Assembly (NCBI RefSeq): GCF_039545135.1
Contig: NZ_BAABRU010000007.1
Location: forward strand, 288,415 to 352,414
Source: Herpetosiphon gulosus
GTDB taxonomy: Bacteria; Chloroflexota; Chloroflexia; Chloroflexales; Herpetosiphonaceae
DNA length: 64,000 nt
Direction: 5' to 3'
The stretch's first letter is position 1, and each line of letters begins with the position of its first letter. The notes under the pieces are model-generated. The model was not told the origin of the DNA and did no database searches. It worked only from the letters and a program-made list of their open reading frames with translations. This document shows positions 60,633-64,000 of the stretch, piece after piece. Made by a program: the position numbers and the translations under genes.

Positions 60633-61799
60633 TTAAAAATTCAGCGCATAGATCCCATTAGTTTGGCGCTGACCAAGGCTGCGGGGCATAAGTCGCAACA
60701 GCCGATTGCGCCAGGTTCGTTGCCATGCATACGGCAAGTGCACCAACGAGCCAATCAGCCACGATGTATCAACAATTGTGCGGGCTTTTTTGATACGGCG
60801 TTGTTGATAGTGCAAAAATGCTAGTTGCGGTTGTTCGTAGCGCTCCAACATTTCGGCCAAAACCCAAGCATCCTCAATGGCCTGACAACCACCTTGGCCC
60901 AGATTCGGCGTAGTCGCGTGGGCCGCATCGCCCAACAAACCAACTCGCCCGTAATACCAAGCTTTCAAATGCACCAAATCGCTAATATCTGTGCGCAACA
61001 ACGCCGCATCGGGTGTACGCTCAATCAAGGTTTTAACAACACTTGGCAAATCGTGAGCTTGAGCAAGTAAGAGTTCACGAGCAGCAGTAGGCGAAAGATC
61101 ACGCTGACCTTGGGCAGCAAGGCTGGTTGCATACCAATACACCAAATTTTGCCCGACCGGGGTATAACCAAAACGCAGCTGCGCACCCCAAATTTCGGCG
61201 GCCACGGGCTGGCCCAATTCGCGATAATCAAAAGTCACCAAGGCTCGATGGGAAGTTTGGCCTGAATAACGCAGTGGTTGATTAGGCAAAATTTGCTCAC
61301 GCACGGCTGAACGCAAACCATCAGCCCCAATCAAGCACGCCGTTTCGATGGTTGTGCCATCAGCAAATTCAGCTTTGACCAAATCAGCCGTTTGTTGCAA
61401 GCCAACCAAGCGCTTATCGAGGTGCAAACAATCGGCAGGCAAGGCTTCGAGCAGCAGTTGATGCAAGCCAGCACGGCTGATCGTCACCAATTCTTGACCA
61501 AAGCGCTCACGCATCACCTTCAGATCAAAGCCCGCCAACAAACTTCGGCCTTGCGCATCCAAAACCCCAAATTCGCTGCCGCCCAAGCTGCTTAAACACA
61601 GCCCGCGTTGGCGAGCAGTTTCCGCTAAACCCCAACGTTCGAGCAGATTCATGGCATTGGGAGCGAGTAGAATGCCCGCGCCAACAGGCCGTAATGCTGG
61701 TGCAGCTTCATAGATTTGCACGGGAATCTGGCGTTGTTGCAGACCAATCGCCAAACACAAACCACCAATTCCCCCACCGATAATTGTGATCGCTTGCAT
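60633..61799 (-). CDS. FAD-dependent aromatic-ring monooxygenase (salicylate/UbiH-like family)
   Basis: 388-residue flavoprotein hydroxylase. ADP-binding IIGGGIGGLCLAIGLQ at the N-terminus, the DG motif LIGADGLRSAVRE, and the GD motif GRVGLLGDAAHATTPNLGQGGCQAIEDAWVLAE (in parts) all fit FAD-binding_3 hydroxylases. ATG at 61799 has AGGA upstream; the frame continues to 61838, but that part covers the operator. Divergent from a ring-cleaving dioxygenase, so the pair could hydroxylate and then open an aromatic compound or quinone. Substrate unknown. Confidence 0.9.
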   Translation of the reverse strand: MQAITIIGGGIGGLCLAIGLQQRQIPVQIYEAAPALRPVGAGILLAPNAMNLLERWGLAETARQRGLCLSSLGGSEFGVLDAQGRSLLAGFDLKVMRERFGQELVTISRAGLHQLLLEALPADCLHLDKRLVGLQQTADLVKAEFADGTTIETACLIGADGLRSAVREQILPNQPLRYSGQTSHRALVTFDYRELGQPVAAEIWGAQLRFGYTPVGQNLVYWYATSLAAQGQRDLSPTAARELLLAQAHDLPSVVKTLIERTPDAALLRTDISDLVHLKAWYYGRVGLLGDAAHATTPNLGQGGCQAIEDAWVLAEMLERYEQPQLAFLHYQQRRIKKARTIVDTSWLIGSLVHLPYAWQRTWRNRLLRLMPRSLGQRQTNGIYALNF

Positions 61800-61830
61800 C
61801 GTATCCTCGTTAGATTGAATCCAGCTAGAA

Positions 61831-61862
61831 TAAAACATACCTTATAGTATGTTTTAAGTCAA
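61831..61862 (-). promoter_or_regulatory. Promoter with a perfect 10-bp inverted repeat for the monooxygenase
   Basis: TAAAACATAC-CTTATA-GTATGTTTTA (61831-61856). On the minus strand TTGACT (61857-61862) and a TATGTT -10 box 17 bp on are covered by it, as for a TetR-type operator. It is in the 158-bp gap to the divergent dioxygenase and might control both. Confidence 0.7.
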
Positions 61863-61957
61863 GCGTTAGATTTTAAAGCTTATGTCAATTTAAAAATAGT
61901 TGTACAATACAAGTGGTAGTGAAGACGAGCTAGAATCCTGTAACGAGGCCTGCAACT

Positions 61958-62911
61958 ATGCAATTAACTGGAATCCACCATCTTACGGCAGTAACCGCCA
62001 ATGTGCGTGAAAATTATCGTTTTTATACCCAAGTTTTAGGCATGCGGCTGGTCAAGCGCACCGTCAACCAAGATGATGTTAGTGCTTATCACCTATTTTA
62101 TGCTGATGGCGCAGGCACGCCAGGCAGCGACATCACCTTTTTCGATTGGCCAACCCCGCCTGAAAAACGTGGCACGCATAGCATTTGCAACACCGCCCTG
62201 CGGGTCACGGGCCAAGCTAGCCTCGAATGGTGGGCTGAGCGCTTGAGCCAACAAGGGATCAAACATAGTGGCTTGATCGAGCGCGATGGCCGTTTAACCA
62301 TCGATTTTGCTGATAACGAAGGCCAACGGCTAAGCTTAATTGATGATGCAGGCACTGGCGATGCCAACACCCCATGGGAAGCCAGCCCAGTGCCAGCCGA
62401 GCATCAAATTCGTGGGCTTGGGCCAATTCGGCTAAGTGTGCCCCAACTCGAATATACTGATATTGTGCTGACCAAAGCACTGAATATGCGCCAAGTTCGT
62501 CAATATAGTCTCAACGAAGGCAAAGAATATATAGTTTATGTCTATGAAATGGGTGCTGGTGGAGCCGCCGCCGAATTGCATGTTGTCGTCCAGCCTGATT
62601 TAGCTCCAGCTCAACCTGGCGCTGGTGGCGTGCATCATGTGGCGTTTCGCACCCCCAACGAGGAAGAATATCATGGCTGGACCCAGCGTTTGCGCGAATT
62701 AAGCATCCGCACCAGCGGCGAAATTGATCGCTACTATTTCCGCAGCCTCTACTTCCGTGAGCCAAATGGCATTTTGTTCGAAATTGCCACCGATGGGCCA
62801 GGCTTTGCGGTTGATGAAGACCCCGCGACGCTGGGAGAATCGGTTGTATTGCCGCCATTCCTTGAGCCACGCCGAGCGGCCATCGTCGCCAACCTCAAAC
62901 CGCTGGTTTAA
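61958..62911 (+). CDS. Ring-cleaving dioxygenase, glyoxalase/VOC superfamily (MhqO/YkcA-like)
   Basis: 317-residue protein with two pairs of VOC modules. [36 protein letters not shown] (in parts), [32 protein letters not shown] and [24 protein letters not shown] are typical of the MhqO/YkcA group, linked in Bacillus to hydroquinone and quinone detoxification. Metal ligands His (first GIHH), His (VHHV) and Glu (LFEIA) are present. GAGG nine bases before the ATG. Divergent from the flavin monooxygenase. Confidence 0.88.
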   Translation: MQLTGIHHLTAVTANVRENYRFYTQVLGMRLVKRTVNQDDVSAYHLFYADGAGTPGSDITFFDWPTPPEKRGTHSICNTALRVTGQASLEWWAERLSQQGIKHSGLIERDGRLTIDFADNEGQRLSLIDDAGTGDANTPWEASPVPAEHQIRGLGPIRLSVPQLEYTDIVLTKALNMRQVRQYSLNEGKEYIVYVYEMGAGGAAAELHVVVQPDLAPAQPGAGGVHHVAFRTPNEEEYHGWTQRLRELSIRTSGEIDRYYFRSLYFREPNGILFEIATDGPGFAVDEDPATLGESVVLPPFLEPRRAAIVANLKPLV

Positions 62912-62919
62912 TTCAAAAC

Positions 62920-62954
62920 TTAAGAGCGCTTACTCTAATGGTAAGCGCTCTTAA
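62920..62954 (+). terminator. Hairpin terminator after the dioxygenase gene
   Basis: TTAAGAGCGCTTAC (62920-62933) and its perfect complement (62941-62954) form a 14-bp stem with a seven-base loop, nine bp after the stop. Followed by TTAAG rather than a long T-run. Confidence 0.65.
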
Positions 62955-63025
62955 TTAAGTTGCCAAATTCCCCAATCGGACTAAAATAACACATCTGTTC
63001 GTTTAGTCCTGTGAGGTTGAATTTC

Positions 63026-63706
63026 ATGGTACGCCCACGCCGCAAACGCTATCAAGGCATCACGTCACCGCAACATTGCCCCCCAACCGAGCTAAAAACT
63101 GTCAGCGACCTCAGCTTGAGCGATAACAGCAACTACGCTCAATTGATTATTCAGCAGCTTAATTTCAATCAACAACGTGCCAAAGATATTTTTATGGAGC
63201 AATCACTGGTACGCCAATGTCAATTCAATCAAGTGGTGCTCCAACAATCGCAACTTGTCGATAGCAGCTTTGAGCAGTGCGATCTGAGCCACGCCAATTG
63301 GGAGAAAAGCCACCTAGAGCGGCTAGAATGGCGCAATTCGCGTTTAGGGGGCATGAAATTTGTCGAGGCTCAAGCCGAACATTTAGTATTCAGCACTTGT
63401 CAACTTGATTATAGCGTGTGGTGGTCAGCGCGACTTGAGCATGTCCGCTTCGAAGATTGCCGTATGCTTGAAATGAGCTTTGAAGGAGCTAAACTCAGCG
63501 ATGTTTGTTTTCGCAACTGCGACCTGAGTCGGGCCAATTTTCGCCAAGCAAGCTTGAGCAATGTTGATATTCGTGGCTCACAGATTGGTGGCATGCAAAT
63601 CGAGCCTAAGCAACTGCAAGGGCTGATTATTGAGCCACGCCAAGCGCTCGAAATTGCCCAGTCCTTAGGCTTAACCATTCGCGAATTAGCAATAGAAGAA
63701 GATTAA
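63026..63706 (+). CDS. Pentapeptide-repeat-like protein
   Basis: 226 residues. A basic N-terminus (MVRPRRKRYQG) is followed from about residue 50 to 200 by degenerate A(D/N)LxF-type units with five-residue periodicity: QCQFNQVVLQQSQLVDSSFEQCDLSHANWEKS, FEDCRMLEMSFEGAKLSDVCFRNCDLSRANFRQASLSNVDIRGSQIGG (in short parts). Such proteins fold as a right-handed square beta-helix; some mimic DNA and bind gyrase (Qnr/MfpA), others have unknown roles. The final 25 residues (LIIEPRQALEIAQSLGLTIREL) form a helix, a Qnr-like ending. ATG at 63026 is behind GTGAGG; GTG at 63011 is an alternative. Confidence 0.75.
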   Translation: MVRPRRKRYQGITSPQHCPPTELKTVSDLSLSDNSNYAQLIIQQLNFNQQRAKDIFMEQSLVRQCQFNQVVLQQSQLVDSSFEQCDLSHANWEKSHLERLEWRNSRLGGMKFVEAQAEHLVFSTCQLDYSVWWSARLEHVRFEDCRMLEMSFEGAKLSDVCFRNCDLSRANFRQASLSNVDIRGSQIGGMQIEPKQLQGLIIEPRQALEIAQSLGLTIRELAIEED

Positions 63707-63710
63707 ATGC

Positions 63711-63750
63711 AAAAACGCCGTTGAACAAATAAATGCTCAACGGCGTTTTT
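63711..63750. terminator. Bidirectional terminator shared by the pentapeptide gene and the rRNA operon
   Basis: AAAAACGCCGTTGA and its near-perfect complement TCAACGGCGTTTTT around a 12-base loop. A5 on one side and T5 on the other allow termination of both strands. It lies five bp past the + strand stop and a few bases past the 5S 3' end. Confidence 0.9.
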
Positions 63751-63756
63751 ATGGAG

Positions 63757-63873
63757 CGGTACGCATCCCCCTACGTTCCCACAGCGGGTGCTGCAGTAGC
63801 CTCGGTGTGTGTCGCGTTCACGGCCTGGTTCGGGATGGAGCAGCGTGGGGCACAACCACCTCGACACGTACCA
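63757..63873 (-). rRNA. rrf: 5S ribosomal RNA
   Basis: On the minus strand GGTACGTGTCGAGGTGGTTG opens and CGTACC closes, giving helix I (GGTACG/CGTACC). The internal CCCGAACCAGG and the AACGTAGGGGGATGC region match the 5S consensus (CCGAACxxGG and the loop E / helix IV segment). About 117 nt, followed by the terminator at 63711-63750. The 23S gene should lie beyond the right edge on the same strand. Confidence 0.9.
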
Positions 63874-63879
63874 AATTTG

Positions 63880-64000
63880 GCTGCCCTTACTCCAACCACC
63901 CATACCTTGACGACTTCCTCATTCACCTTCGCGCGCATCACTGTCCCGTCCTGCCTGTCCCTGCACCATCCGTTGCCCTCCCGCGTCCTGCCGACGCGCG
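63880..64000 (-). other. 23S-5S spacer, edge of window
   Basis: 121 bp of GC-rich DNA with GCGCGAAGGTGAATGAGG-like text on the minus strand. It has no recognisable 23S 3' end and no tRNA; taken to be the 23S-5S spacer of the rRNA operon. Confidence 0.4.

Noticed and set aside
60486..60824. Plus-strand frame across the family-2 repeat and the monooxygenase end
   Set aside because: Antisense to the flavin monooxygenase and initiated in repeat DNA; composition not coding.
1..64000. CRISPR array, prophage or insertion sequence
   Set aside because: No evenly spaced identical direct repeats, no cas, integrase or transposase frames; the repeats found are dispersed and palindromic.
63880..64000. 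3' end of 23S rRNA
   Set aside because: No recognisable 23S terminal helix; treated as spacer.

Overview
The window (about 53-55% GC by eye) reads as a chromosomal segment of a filamentous Chloroflexota bacterium, most likely Herpetosiphon. This rests on gene content and style rather than a search: a translin-family protein next to aroA, Thr/Pro-rich secreted proteins, many intergenic hairpin repeats, SpoIID-like and heptose genes in a lineage thought to lack spores and LPS, and a ferredoxin-type nitrate assimilation set. No phage, integrase, transposase, CRISPR array or tRNA was seen. The right edge enters an rRNA operon on the minus strand (5S rRNA with terminator).

Layout. 1-1222: an AT-rich DNA adenine methyltransferase cut by the left edge and a small membrane protein. 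1219-3690 (minus): a polar amino-acid ABC transporter. 4018-5655 (minus): a DHA2-type MFS exporter with an inverted-repeat operator. 6084-7004 (minus): a small unknown protein and an N-acyl amino acid synthase-like GNAT. 7269-8600: an M20 peptidase homologue that has lost nearly all its metal ligands. 8777-15486: a trehalose locus (trehalase on minus; otsA-treS-otsB on plus) with a UPF0158-like and an HD protein between. 15569-18154: an EcsC/TerB-like protein and a secreted SpoIID-like protein with peptidoglycan-binding repeats. 18317-21150: translin, aroA and a dienoyl-CoA-reductase-like SDR. 22335-25169: a dual-specificity phosphatase, an SDR and separate heptose kinase and nucleotidyltransferase genes. 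25291-29110 (minus): a heterodimeric ABC exporter whose promoter carries a perfect palindrome of the same type as the MFS exporter operator.

29418-38503: a large LuxR-type ATPase regulator, purD-purN, an acyl-CoA carboxylase beta subunit, and a tetR-P450-SDR group. 38666-40631 (minus): an autoregulated TrmB-type regulator followed by 4-hydroxyphenylpyruvate dioxygenase. 40919-47440: a small lytic-enzyme-like lipoprotein, a histidine kinase with a stand-alone receiver, a beta-hydroxyacid dehydrogenase with an AhpD-like protein, a membrane-anchored zinc peptidase, and prfB with an intact programmed +1 frameshift. 47704-50301 (minus): a large secreted beta-helix protein with a Thr-rich tail. 51196-60362: nitrate assimilation (unknown protein, AraC regulator, nirA, narB, hemD, then nrtABC/D). 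60633-62911: a divergent flavin monooxygenase and ring-cleaving dioxygenase pair around a perfect operator palindrome. 63026-64000: a pentapeptide-type protein, a shared terminator and 5S rRNA.

The intergenic DNA is unusual. At least three recurring repeat families with strong dyad symmetry fill most gaps longer than 150 bp. Several promoters carry clear inverted-repeat operators, giving concrete regulatory hypotheses: an exporter regulon with a shared site, TrmB controlling tyrosine catabolism, TetR autocontrol, and an aromatic monooxygenase operator.
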